Positions 26,107 to 35,471 are shown, counted from the stretch's first letter. The stretch is DNA of 45,529 bases from Opitutales bacterium (GCA_020831485.1 JAFIGG010000025.1:1-45529), one strand, 5' to 3'. Numbers and translations are program-made. Notes: generated by a model not told the origin, from the letters alone.

Positions 26107-26457
26107 TCAGCCTGCGAGGGCTTGCAAGGCTTCGGCGCGGGTGGGGTGGATGTCGAGGATGGAGGTGAAACCGGATATTTCCAGAACCTGGCGTACGCCT
26201 TCCTGAGGCTCTGCCAGAGCGATTTGGCCCTGTGACGATTTGGCCCGTTTGGCGGCCATCAGCAGGACCCGCAGTCCCGCGCTGCTCATGTATTCGAGTT
26301 CGGAGGCATCGATGAGGATCGATGCCTCGTCCGATGAAGCTGAATGGTCGACCAGATACTTATCGGCCTGGGCACTGGTGCTGCCGTCGAGCCGACCTTT
26401 CAGGTGAACGATGGTGATGCCTTGTTCCGTTGTGTCTTTGATCTCCAGCATAGGCAT
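26107..26457 (-). CDS. STAS-domain anti-sigma factor antagonist
   Basis: SpoIIAA/RsbV-like protein of 116 residues. The single STAS domain has the phospho-acceptor serines S58/S59 in EYMSSAGLRVLL and a conserved hydrophobic core. When unphosphorylated it should bind the RsbW-like kinase encoded next to it and release the kinase's client. It is the second gene of the operon, 37 bases after the STAS-fusion gene. An ATG two codons in (26451) is an alternative start. Confidence 0.92.
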   Translation of the reverse strand: MPMLEIKDTTEQGITIVHLKGRLDGSTSAQADKYLVDHSASSDEASILIDASELEYMSSAGLRVLLMAAKRAKSSQGQIALAEPQEGVRQVLEISGFTSILDIHPTRAEALQALAG

Positions 26458-26494
26458 AATGGATGACTCGGGTGGGGCTGCATTGCCAGCTTTT

Positions 26495-27814
26495 TCAGCC
26501 CTTTACCGGGCGTCCTTCGGGATCGGCGACGAATTGCTGGATGGCGCTGACACCGATCAAGGCGCGCTGGACTACACAGTCGTCCAGCAGGTGGCGCATG
26601 TCGACAAATTCCCCCTCATCGATCACCTGCTGGATTTCATCGTGCAAGTTGCCAGGCTCTTTTGGGAAGGGCTGGGATTTGAAGAAGACTCCGTGGTTGT
26701 GCAGCATTTGGTCGGTGGCACCCTTATTGCCGGGATTGATATAGAAGCAGGCACCGAGTCGCTCCGAGTCGTAGCGGGAAAGGTCGGAACTGAGATCAAT
26801 GCCGACGCCCGTGATCAATCCGGTGACGTGCTTGTAACGCGGCTTTTGGTCGATCTCGAACCATTTGGCAAAGTTGTCGGGGTGGGTGATCATTTCCCCA
26901 TTCTTTGGAGCGTTTTCGGCGATCGTGGAAAAGAGCACGCCGGAACCATAGACTGACTTCATTTCGGCACGTAAAGTGACTTCGAGTCCGCCCTTGAAAT
27001 CGGGTCGCTGTCGTTTGGCCCAGGCGAACAGGTCGCGGTAGATTTCGGCTAGGGTGGCGCCTTTGTCGTCGGACTCGAAAAGAAACAGGTCATTGAAATC
27101 TCCGTGCAGTGAAACATTGAAACCCGTTCGGATGCTTACTTCGCCGGTGTCGGTTTTAGGAATCAGGTAGTCCGGCGTATCGTGACCATCCGTGGGCAGC
27201 CAGACCATGGCGCCCCCTATGGTGATCATTTCCCCGAACAGCGGCATGTAGTCGCCCGGCTCCGCGCCCAATGCGCCGAGGCCGATGGAGTATTCCGTTT
27301 CGGAAAAGCGCTTGGAATGGACATTGTCCAGGGTTACCCGGGAATAGAGCACATCTTCAATGTGACCCAACACGCGAATCTCGCCCGGATCCTTGCTCCA
27401 GGGGCTGTGCCTGAGTGTGCCCCCGCTGGCCGCTGCCGCAAAAGGCTCACTCCACTCGCAGGCTCGGGGCGAGCGGATGCCTTCCGTTTGCAGGACGCTT
27501 GCGACATCTGTGGCCGTTGGCAGTTGACCGCTGAACCCAGTCATGTTCAGGACCTGTTCACAGTAGCCATGCAAGCCAGCCAGATACAACTTCTGCCCGA
27601 CCGTATTCTGGGCTTTGTAGGTGGCTAGCAAAACGCGGATACCCGCACTGCTCAGGTAGCTCAGGCCGGACATGTCGAAGATTATAAGGCGTTGGTGCGA
27701 TGCGTTCAGGAGCCCTTTTACGGCCTCCTCGAGGTTCTTGGATCCGTAGGCATCGAGGCGGCCATCCAGTTTGAGAACGGCGTGCGTTTCGTGTATCTGG
27801 GCAGTAACTTCCAT
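26495..27814 (-). CDS. STAS domain fused to a large domain of unknown function
   Basis: Protein of 439 residues from the ATG at 27812-27814; an upstream TTG at 27883 would add 23 residues with no STAS similarity. The N-terminal STAS domain (about 1-105) has S55/S56 in LSYLSSAGIRVLL and so could be phosphorylated like RsbV. The C-terminal part (about 125-439) is soluble, rich in Gly/Asp and aromatic residues (EYSIGLGALGAEPGDYMPL, GEMITIGGAMVWLPTDG, TGLITGVGIDL), and I do not recognise it; a degenerate PP2C-like fold is only a guess. It is the first gene of the four-gene signalling operon and divergent from the THI5-like protein gene. It may be an effector arm of the partner switch. Confidence 0.8.
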   Translation of the reverse strand: MEVTAQIHETHAVLKLDGRLDAYGSKNLEEAVKGLLNASHQRLIIFDMSGLSYLSSAGIRVLLATYKAQNTVGQKLYLAGLHGYCEQVLNMTGFSGQLPTATDVASVLQTEGIRSPRACEWSEPFAAAASGGTLRHSPWSKDPGEIRVLGHIEDVLYSRVTLDNVHSKRFSETEYSIGLGALGAEPGDYMPLFGEMITIGGAMVWLPTDGHDTPDYLIPKTDTGEVSIRTGFNVSLHGDFNDLFLFESDDKGATLAEIYRDLFAWAKRQRPDFKGGLEVTLRAEMKSVYGSGVLFSTIAENAPKNGEMITHPDNFAKWFEIDQKPRYKHVTGLITGVGIDLSSDLSRYDSERLGACFYINPGNKGATDQMLHNHGVFFKSQPFPKEPGNLHDEIQQVIDEGEFVDMRHLLDDCVVQRALIGVSAIQQFVADPEGRPVKG

Positions 27815-27925
27815 GTTGTTTGGTATGCGGATGATTGGAATTCGTTCAAGCTTTGGGTCGATTTCAAGAATCCTTGACAACAAACTGGATTGGCGGTCGT
27901 CTCCCAGTCTAATATGGGAGCGTTT
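27815..27925. promoter_or_regulatory. Divergent promoter region of the signalling cluster with ribosome-site hairpin
   Basis: The only gap between the divergent four-gene and two-gene units. A perfect TTGACA at 27874 faces the plus strand, but no convincing -10 follows at 16-18 bases. The inverted repeat CTCCCA-N8-TGGGAG (27901-27920) pairs the ribosome site GGGAG (27916-27920) of the next gene, so it could block translation, or serve as an operator. Confidence 0.45.
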
Positions 27926-28912
27926 ATGCAGTTTCGGCGCGGTCTCATCACCCTATGCGCTGTTTTTTGTGGCCACACTGTGGCGGCGTTGCCTGTGCAG
28001 GCGGACGAGTTGACTCCAGTTCGTTTTCTGCCCGCCTGGATACCCCAGGCTCAGTTTGCCGGCTTCTACGTGGCGGAGGATCGGGGCTTTTACGCGGAGG
28101 CGGGTCTGGCCGTTGAAATCCTACAAGGGGGTCCTGAGCGTCCGGCCAGCCAGTATCTGGGACGTGGGGAGGTGGATTTTGCCAGTTTGTTCTTGTCGCA
28201 GGCGATTGAATTGAAGGGAGCTGGAGTTCCGGTCGTCAACCTTGCACAATTGATCCATCGATCCTCCCATTTGCTTTTGGCGCACGCTGATTCCGGGATC
28301 GAAGGCCCGGCCGATCTGGATGGCCGCAAGATTGCGGTCTGGCCGGATTTCATCGCCCAGCCGCGGGCACTGTTTCGCCGCTACGAGGTTGAGCCGGTGC
28401 TGGTGGAGCAGGGGGCAAGCATGGGAGTTTTTATCCGCCGCGGCGTTGATGTCGCCAGTGCGATGCGTTACAACGAGTTTCAGGCCCTGTATTTATCCGG
28501 TTTCGAAGCGGATGAGTTTGTAGTGATTGAATTGGGTGCGCACAACGTGGGCTTTCCGGAAGACGGCATCTATGCCTTGGAGCACACTTTGGACTCGGAT
28601 CCGGAGCGGGCACGCGCCTTTGTCGAAGCCAGCCTGCGCGGATGGGAGTATGCCTTTGCTTACCCGGAGGAAGCCATCGATTCCGTGATGGCGCGGGTGC
28701 GGGCGGCGGGGGTCATTTCCAACCGGGCACACCAGATGCGGATGCTGGAAGTTCTGCGCAGTGTCTATTTTGATGAGGATGGTCAGCGTGAGCCGGTGGT
28801 TCTGAGCCGGGAGGATTTTGAATTTGTGAATGAAGCGATGATGCAATCGGGTGACCTGTCGGAGCCACTCGACTACGAGCGCTTCAACCGACCCGTCCTG
28901 AGCAATGACTAA
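27926..28912 (+). CDS. THI5/NMT1-like periplasmic substrate-binding protein
   Basis: Periplasmic ligand-binding protein of 328 residues of the SsuA/THI5 (NMT1) group. Start ATG at 27926, 5 bases after GGGAG; signal peptide about 1-26 (VQADE). Seen: FAGFYVAEDRGFYAEAGL, EILQGGPERPASQYLGRGEV and DLDGRKIAVWPDF, typical of the fold. No ABC permease or ATPase gene is nearby. Instead the gene overlaps the start of a Cache-HAMP-PP2C phosphatase gene by 8 bases, so the protein probably delivers a ligand signal to that sensor rather than taking part in transport. The ligand is unknown; family members bind pyrimidines, sulfonates or nitrate. Confidence 0.88.
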   Translation: MQFRRGLITLCAVFCGHTVAALPVQADELTPVRFLPAWIPQAQFAGFYVAEDRGFYAEAGLAVEILQGGPERPASQYLGRGEVDFASLFLSQAIELKGAGVPVVNLAQLIHRSSHLLLAHADSGIEGPADLDGRKIAVWPDFIAQPRALFRRYEVEPVLVEQGASMGVFIRRGVDVASAMRYNEFQALYLSGFEADEFVVIELGAHNVGFPEDGIYALEHTLDSDPERARAFVEASLRGWEYAFAYPEEAIDSVMARVRAAGVISNRAHQMRMLEVLRSVYFDEDGQREPVVLSREDFEFVNEAMMQSGDLSEPLDYERFNRPVLSND

Positions 28913-30878
28913 AAAACGCAGTTTAGCCGTTAAGCTATCCCTGATTGTGCTTGCCAGCACATCGGCCATATTCTTTGCCGCATTTGGAGCCACCTACTTC
29001 ACGGTGCGCAGCATGATGTTGGACAATGCGGAGGCGATGGCGACCAAGCTCACGGATGGCACCGCCAACCACATTCACGCGACACTGAACTCGGTTATGG
29101 CGGCGGCGCAGCCTTTGGCAGCTGTAGTCGAGTCGGGCTGGTTGGAGGGGGAGCAGCTCCACCGCATGTTGGATGAGATGGTTCTACGGTCGAATCGAAT
29201 CTCCGGGGCCGCAGTCGCTTTTGAGCCGTTCTCCGTCGATCCGGACCGGCGTTACTACGCGCCTTTTTCCTACAAGCAGGACGGTGAAATTCATCGGACT
29301 TTCCTTGGTGGCGAGGATCTGCATTATTTTGTCAGGGATTGGTACCAGATCCCCAAAGAGACGGGCCGACCAATTTGGACCGATCCCTATCATGCAGAGG
29401 GTGGCGCCGATGAGTTTATCGCGACCTTCGCACTGCCTCTCTACCGCGAGCCCTCTGATCCAGACAGCTTTATCGGGGTTATAGCCCTCGATGTGTCCCT
29501 GGACAGCATGCTGGAGATGATCGAGGACGTATCCATTTACGATAGTGGATTTGCCTTCATGGTCAGTTCCAGTGGGGCCTTCGTGACCTATCCGGAGCCG
29601 GAACTGGTGCGCCACGAGAGTTTCTTCAGTCTAGCGGAAACCTGGGAGATTCCCGAACTCCGCGAGATTGGCCGGGCGATGGTGCAGGATAGCCGTGGAT
29701 TTGTGCGCCTGCCGGATGGCTTGATTGGCGAGTCGGCCTGGTTGTATTACGCGCCACTAGACGAGGCGGACTGGAACCTGGGCGTCGTGATTCCAGAGGC
29801 TGAATTGTATGGCGATGTGCTACAGTTGATCCAGAGGATCCTGATCATTGCCGGGGCTGGCTTTGTGATTCTGCTGGTGGTGATCGTTGGCGTTTCCCGC
29901 AGCATCACCCAGCCGTTGAAACGGCTGGTCAAAACCGCAGCCCAGATTGCCAAGGGCAATCTGGACGAGAAGATGCCTCCCGCTGAATCGACCGACGAAG
30001 TGGGCGAGCTGGCGAGGTCCTTTGATGAGATGCGGGTGGCGCTGAAGGACTACATCAACAATTTGACCGAGACTACCAAGGCCAAGGAGCGCATCGAAAG
30101 TGAGCTGCTAATTGCGCAGAAGATCCAGATGAGCTTTCTGCCCAAAAAATACAGCCTGCCGGCGAGTGTCAAAGGCATCGACCTGAACGCACAGTTGGTT
30201 TCAGCCAAACACGTTGGCGGAGACTTGTATGATTTTTTCCTGTTGAAGGATCGCTACCTCTATTTCGCCGTGGGTGATGTTTCGGATAAGGGAGTTCCGG
30301 CCGCTTTGTTGATGGCGGTGACCAAAACGCTGGTGAAGGGCATTGCCGAGCAGTACAACGATCCGGGAGAAATCCTCGAGCGGGTGAACAATGAGCTCTG
30401 CTTTAACAATGAAAACAGCATGTTTGTGACCTACATTTGCGGCATGCTCGACTTGGAGAACGGCGAGCTGAGCCTGGGCAACGCGGGTCACAATCTTCCC
30501 TTGCTGCGGCGCGCCGGCCGGCGCCCGGAGTGGCTTGAGCTGACGCCGGGACTCGTGCTCGGCGCCATGGAGGATATGAAATACGGGGTACATAAGATCC
30601 AGTTGAACCCCGGTGACAGCATTCTTTTCTATACGGATGGCGTGGTCGAGGCTGAGGATAAGGATCAGGCGCTCTACGGCGATGAGCGACTGCTGAACCT
30701 TTATGCCGAGTTGGTGGGGCAGACTCCGAAGCAGACGGTGACCCGGATTATTGAGAGCGTCGGTAGCTTTGTCGATGGCGCGCCGCAGTCAGACGATATT
30801 ACGGTTCTGGCGCTCGATTATCGTCCGGAATCACCCACACCTCAGCTCCGGGCACGCTCCGCTCGAGGGTCTGCTTGA
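28905..30878 (+). CDS. Cache-HAMP-PP2C serine phosphatase (RsbU/SpoIIE type)
   Basis: Membrane sensor phosphatase of 657 residues. A membrane helix (about 10-32), a periplasmic double-Cache domain (about 35-300, with RDWYQIPKETGRPIWTDPYH), a second helix (312-331), HAMP (about 332-385), a linker with LIAQKIQMSFLPK (about 398-411), and a PP2C/SpoIIE domain (about 430-645) with metal ligands in GGDLYDFF, GDVSDKG and SDDITVLAL. It should dephosphorylate the STAS proteins encoded across the divergent promoter, activating the partner switch. Co-translated with the THI5-like protein, which may bind the Cache domain. Its 3' end overlaps the convergent CDF-like gene by 80 bases. Confidence 0.93.
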   Translation: MTKKRSLAVKLSLIVLASTSAIFFAAFGATYFTVRSMMLDNAEAMATKLTDGTANHIHATLNSVMAAAQPLAAVVESGWLEGEQLHRMLDEMVLRSNRISGAAVAFEPFSVDPDRRYYAPFSYKQDGEIHRTFLGGEDLHYFVRDWYQIPKETGRPIWTDPYHAEGGADEFIATFALPLYREPSDPDSFIGVIALDVSLDSMLEMIEDVSIYDSGFAFMVSSSGAFVTYPEPELVRHESFFSLAETWEIPELREIGRAMVQDSRGFVRLPDGLIGESAWLYYAPLDEADWNLGVVIPEAELYGDVLQLIQRILIIAGAGFVILLVVIVGVSRSITQPLKRLVKTAAQIAKGNLDEKMPPAESTDEVGELARSFDEMRVALKDYINNLTETTKAKERIESELLIAQKIQMSFLPKKYSLPASVKGIDLNAQLVSAKHVGGDLYDFFLLKDRYLYFAVGDVSDKGVPAALLMAVTKTLVKGIAEQYNDPGEILERVNNELCFNNENSMFVTYICGMLDLENGELSLGNAGHNLPLLRRAGRRPEWLELTPGLVLGAMEDMKYGVHKIQLNPGDSILFYTDGVVEAEDKDQALYGDERLLNLYAELVGQTPKQTVTRIIESVGSFVDGAPQSDDITVLALDYRPESPTPQLRARSARGSA

Positions 30879-31716
30879 TGGCCTGCATGCGTTGCAGAAC
30901 AGTCGCGTGCTCGAGTGTCGGATCGAATTGAAGAAATACTTCGACGAAAACCTGGGAACCGGAGCGGCGGCTGCGAATGCGGCCGAGCTGTTCATAGTCG
31001 TCAAAGTGTTCAACCAGGCCCCGCAGGATCAGCATCTGGCTGGATTCTTCAATGGCTCCGTCGAGCAGGGGCGAGAGCGATCGCTTCATGAGCGACAGGC
31101 CGTTTCGGAGCAGGAAATAGCACAGGGCTACCGCTCCAATGGGATCGATAAAGCGAGCCCAGGTGTATTCGCGAAACAACAACGCCAACAGCACAGCAAG
31201 CAGTGAGATGGCCGATGCGATGATGGCATTGAGGTAGACAACCGACTGAGCGTCCACCACCGGAGAGCTGTCATGGCGTTTCAGGTTTCTCAACTGGATG
31301 AAGATCCAGATGTTGTAAGCTCCCGCAATGCCCAGTGCGACCAAGCCAAATCCGACGCCTTCGATGGCCACCGGGTTCAATAGTCGGTTGATGGTGTTCC
31401 AGCCGACGATGAGAAAGGTGCAGAGGATGACTGCTGCCGCGCAGAGCGAAACCAGGTTTTCCAGTTTGCCAAGGCCGTAATTGTAGACCTCGGCGGAAAC
31501 CCGTTTGCTCTTCCAGACGGTGTAGTAGGCGAGGAAGCAGGCACCGGCTTCGAGCAGCACCCGGGCGGCATTGGTCCAGAGTGTTACCGAGTTGGCGAGG
31601 ATCGCACCGGTCACGGCGAGCAGTACAAACAGGATTTCAGCTCCGGCGGACGTCAGCAAAATCTGCGCCTTGGAGAACCTTGGAGATACTTGGGCGGCCG
31701 ACTGAGCGGATTCCAT
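30799..31716 (-). CDS. Cation-diffusion-facilitator-like membrane protein with altered metal site
   Basis: Protein of 305 residues with six predicted helices (about 18-215) and a cytoplasmic ferredoxin-like C-terminal domain, the CDF layout. The usual TM2 metal motif (D-x-x-H-x-x-x-D type) reads N49...R52...E56 in LWTNAARVLLEAG, and the TM5 H-x-x-x-D is absent in VVYLNAIIASAIS. Metal transport by the usual route is therefore doubtful; it may carry something else or be a regulator. It is convergent with and overlaps the phosphatase gene, and lies 14 bases after the obg gene on the same strand, probably co-transcribed with it. Confidence 0.8.
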   Translation of the reverse strand: MESAQSAAQVSPRFSKAQILLTSAGAEILFVLLAVTGAILANSVTLWTNAARVLLEAGACFLAYYTVWKSKRVSAEVYNYGLGKLENLVSLCAAAVILCTFLIVGWNTINRLLNPVAIEGVGFGLVALGIAGAYNIWIFIQLRNLKRHDSSPVVDAQSVVYLNAIIASAISLLAVLLALLFREYTWARFIDPIGAVALCYFLLRNGLSLMKRSLSPLLDGAIEESSQMLILRGLVEHFDDYEQLGRIRSRRSGSQVFVEVFLQFDPTLEHATVLQRMQAIKQTLERSVPGAEVWVIPDDNRAPEP

Positions 31717-31730
31717 GGCGGATGCAATAC

Positions 31731-32774
<1,044 letters not shown>

Positions 32775-32845
32775 TTATAGGGTCATTGGCAAAGCAAAAG
32801 AGGCGGGGGGTGGATTGGTATACTTTGGAATCGGTTGGGTGGTAG

Positions 32846-32866
32846 GGCGGCCTCGCCGAGGCCGCC
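32846..32866. repeat. Palindrome family C, GTAG-headed
   Basis: Perfect hairpin GGCGGCCTCG-C-CGAGGCCGCC with GTAG at 32842-32845 directly before it. Same TCGCCGA core as the copies at 16515 and 35472, with different stem bases that still pair. Confidence 0.8.
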
Positions 32867-32940
32867 GCTGTGCGCAGGTGTGATCGTAGCAGCTGAGGTT
32901 TGACCTTTGATTCCAGAGAAACGTGACGAACACAGTCTTG

Positions 32941-33027
32941 AGTGGACGAGGCGTCCACTCCCCTGGGGACGGGCACGCCCTCGTGCCCGTAGGTAGGGCA
33001 ATTGTTAAGGCGGACGAGGCGTCCACC
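32941..33027. repeat. Composite A-B-A palindromes
   Basis: Three hairpins in a row: AGTGGACG-AGG-CGTCCACT (32941-32959), ACGGGCACG-CCCT-CGTGCCCGT (32969-32990), and GGCGGACG-AGG-CGTCCACC with one mismatch (33009-33027). The most complete cluster of families A and B in the window. Confidence 0.8.
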
Positions 33028-33100
33028 TCCCGGGTTCACCGCCCCGTCGAGATCAGCGGCGTAGGGGCCCTTGTCGAGCCACGTGCCTCAGCAGATCCAG

Positions 33101-33130
33101 TTGACATTCCTCATAAACCGTGTAAGTAAT
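33101..33130 (+). promoter_or_regulatory. Candidate sigma-70 promoter of the PEP-CTERM gene
   Basis: TTGACA (33101-33106), 18 bases, AGTAAT (33125-33130). A perfect -35 with a 4-of-6 -10 element. It suggests that translation starts downstream of about 33137. Confidence 0.4.
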
Positions 33131-33202
33131 ATAGCCTACATAATAAGGAACTGTCTGAATACGTTACATCTTTGCTTTTCGGTTCGTAAATGGAAAACGC
33201 TT

Positions 33203-34270
33203 TTGCGTGGTGTGGCCTTGCTTTTGCCGTTGTGCCTGGGGCCGGAGCTGGCAGCGCAGACTTGGACAGGGCAGGGTACTGGACAGAACGTAAACCGTTG
33301 GAGCGGTGGTAACGCCCGTACCAACTGGAGTCCGCAAACGGTCCCGAATGCCATCGGCGCAGCGGTGCAATTTACTAATGCCGATGCTGGCCTAAGTGGC
33401 CGCACCATCGACCTCAATAATGCCATCACTATTGGCTCGTTGAACATCAGCAACACCACCGGTGCCAGCTTCACGATCCTTGGTGGCGGAGGCAACACCC
33501 TGACTTTCAACAACTCCGGCAGTGCCAGCCTTACCCTCACAGGCAACAGCAATCCGGACCTCTCCGGCGCTTCCATCATTGTCGCTGCCGGCAACACCTT
33601 CAACGTCAACCACTCCGGTACCGGAACCCTGAGAATGGGTGCCATCAACGCCGGTGCCAATACTGTCACCTTTAATAACAGCAGCACCGGCACGACGCAG
33701 CTGAACGGAGCCATCACCGGCACGGGCACCGTCGTCAAGAGCGGCAGTGGCTCAGCAACTCTCTCTGGCACCATTGCCACGGGCGGGCTAGACATTCAAG
33801 GTGGAACCCTCCTGCTCGCTGCAAGCAACCGCATCAGCGACAGCACCAATCTGACTCTCTCGGGAGGCACCCTTGCGCTCGGCGGGCACTCCGACAATCT
33901 CGGTACCCTGACCCTGAACGCCAATTCTGTTATCGACTTTGGCGGTGGTGACTCGGTGCTGCGCTTTGCCGACAGCTCTGCCGTCGCCTGGAACCCCAAC
34001 GCTACCCTGACCATCTTGAACTGGAACGGCAAAGACGCTGGCGCCGGCGGTGGTGGTGCTGATCAGATTCTCTTTGGCAGTAATATCAGTGGACTCACCG
34101 CTGCCCAACGCTCCCAGATTGTTTTCGTTAACTACGCCAGCAGCAATATACACCTTCCCTCTGGCGAAGTTGTCCCCATTCCTGAGTCCGCAACCGTTTA
34201 CGCTGGCCTTGGCTTGCTCGCCTTCGCTCTTTTTCACGGCTTTCGCCGGCTGCGCCGCACGAAAAGCTGA
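33203..34270 (+). CDS. PEP-CTERM-type surface protein with beta-strand repeats
   Basis: Secreted protein rich in Asn, Thr, Ser and Gly, like the autotransporter-associated beta-strand proteins of Verrucomicrobiota. N-terminal signal peptide (VALLLPLCLG...LAAQ), then TWTGQGTGQNVNRWSGG and repeated strand units such as LNISNTTGASFTILGGGGNT. The C terminus has the sorting signal: a Pro-Glu-Ser in place of Pro-Glu-Pro (PIPESATVYAG), a hydrophobic helix, and a basic tail (RRLRRTKS). Exosortase systems cut such signals. No ATG exists in frame before residue 150 or so; I placed the start at a TTG (33203), but CTG 33155 or TTG 33101/33071 are possible. Flanked by family A palindromes. Confidence 0.75.
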   Translation: MRGVALLLPLCLGPELAAQTWTGQGTGQNVNRWSGGNARTNWSPQTVPNAIGAAVQFTNADAGLSGRTIDLNNAITIGSLNISNTTGASFTILGGGGNTLTFNNSGSASLTLTGNSNPDLSGASIIVAAGNTFNVNHSGTGTLRMGAINAGANTVTFNNSSTGTTQLNGAITGTGTVVKSGSGSATLSGTIATGGLDIQGGTLLLAASNRISDSTNLTLSGGTLALGGHSDNLGTLTLNANSVIDFGGGDSVLRFADSSAVAWNPNATLTILNWNGKDAGAGGGGADQILFGSNISGLTAAQRSQIVFVNYASSNIHLPSGEVVPIPESATVYAGLGLLAFALFHGFRRLRRTKS

Positions 34271-34278
34271 AGGCGCTG

Positions 34279-34297
34279 GGTGGACGAGGCGTCCACC
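34279..34297. repeat. Palindrome family A
   Basis: Perfect hairpin GGTGGACG-AGG-CGTCCACC, eight bases after the PEP-CTERM stop codon. No T-run follows. Confidence 0.75.
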
Positions 34298-34356
34298 TCC
34301 CCGGTGGCAAACACCAGACTTGCACCTCCGTGCTTAGAGCGCTTCAGTGCATTTCA

Positions 34357-35469
34357 ATGGAGCCCTTCAAGAACGAGTTTTCTTTCCAGCGCGCGCAGTC
34401 GTTTATTGCGGAGATTCAGCGGGTCTATCCTGATCTCGATGAGAAAGCCTTTCTCGACGGCCTGAAATCGGAGCTGGAACCGCTGGAGCTAAAGCAGTGT
34501 ATGCAATTGTGGGCGGATCGGCTCGAAGCTTTGCTGCCGGGAGATCCGGTGGTGATGTTTCGCATCCTGGTTGCGGCCTTGAGGCCCGACGAGGATGCGG
34601 AGGAAGGTTTGGCCAGTTTTCAGGTTTGGCCGTTGACGGAACTGGTTGCGCGGCACGGATTGCGGTGTTTCGACCCGGCGATGGAGGCACTGCGGGAGAT
34701 GACCCAACGCTTCACCGCCGAATTTGCGGTACGGCCTTTTCTGCGCGAAGAAACGGAACGCAGTCTGGCCCAGTTTGAGCGTTGGACGTCCGACCCTAAC
34801 CATCATGTGCGGCGTCTGGTTTCGGAAGGGTCGCGCCCTTTTTTGCCCTGGGGAGAGCGTTTGCCGCGCTTCATTGAAGAACCTCAGCTGACTCTGTCGC
34901 TGCTGGAACGGCTGAAGGCGGATGCCAGCGACTATGTGCGTTTGTCGGTGGCGAACCACCTCAACGATTTTTCCAAGGTACACCCGGATCTGGTGGTGAA
35001 AACGCTGAAAGCCTGGCGACGGGCTTATCCGGACAAACTCCGCTATGAGCGCTTGGCACGGCATGCCTGCCGAACCTTGGTCAAGCAAGGGCATTCCGGT
35101 GCCTTGGAATTGCTCGGCTATGCAGGTCCCGAAGCCTGGGAATTGCTCAGCCTTGAGCTTGGCCAAAAACAGCTGCGAATGGGCGAAGCCTTGAGCTACA
35201 GCCTTCGCCTACGCAATCGGACGCGGCGAACGCAGAAGTTGTTGTTCGATTTTGCTATTGGCCTGCGCAAGGCCAACGGGCGTCTATCGCCAAAAGTTTT
35301 CAAGGGTCGTGTGCGTGAAGTTGCAGCTGGTGAGACCATTGAAATAAGCGGTAAGCACATCTTCAAACCGGTGACTACCAGGGTTTATTATCCCGGCACC
35401 CATACCTTTGAGCTGCGTTTGAATGGCAAGGCTTTCGAGCCCATTGAGTTTGAGCTGCTGGAAAGCTGA
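34357..35469 (+). CDS. alkC: AlkC-type DNA glycosylase (DNA alkylation repair)
   Basis: Probably removes cationic N3-alkylated bases such as 3-methyladenine from DNA. The 370 residues are all-helical HEAT-like repeats (about 1-255), with HHVRRLVSEGSRPFLPWGERL-type text (first 20 residues of it seen at about 150) typical of AlkC, followed by a C-terminal Ig-like beta domain (about 265-370). The Ig-like domain separates AlkC from AlkD. I chose the ATG at 34357 over the GTG at 34330. It stands alone between palindromic repeats; no ada or alkA neighbour. Confidence 0.82.
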   Translation: MEPFKNEFSFQRAQSFIAEIQRVYPDLDEKAFLDGLKSELEPLELKQCMQLWADRLEALLPGDPVVMFRILVAALRPDEDAEEGLASFQVWPLTELVARHGLRCFDPAMEALREMTQRFTAEFAVRPFLREETERSLAQFERWTSDPNHHVRRLVSEGSRPFLPWGERLPRFIEEPQLTLSLLERLKADASDYVRLSVANHLNDFSKVHPDLVVKTLKAWRRAYPDKLRYERLARHACRTLVKQGHSGALELLGYAGPEAWELLSLELGQKQLRMGEALSYSLRLRNRTRRTQKLLFDFAIGLRKANGRLSPKVFKGRVREVAAGETIEISGKHIFKPVTTRVYYPGTHTFELRLNGKAFEPIEFELLES

Positions 35470-35471
35470 TC

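Noticed and set aside
27874-27902. Perfect TTGACA at 27874 considered as a proven promoter
   Set aside because: No -10-like hexamer occurs 16-18 bases downstream; kept only as part of a general promoter region.
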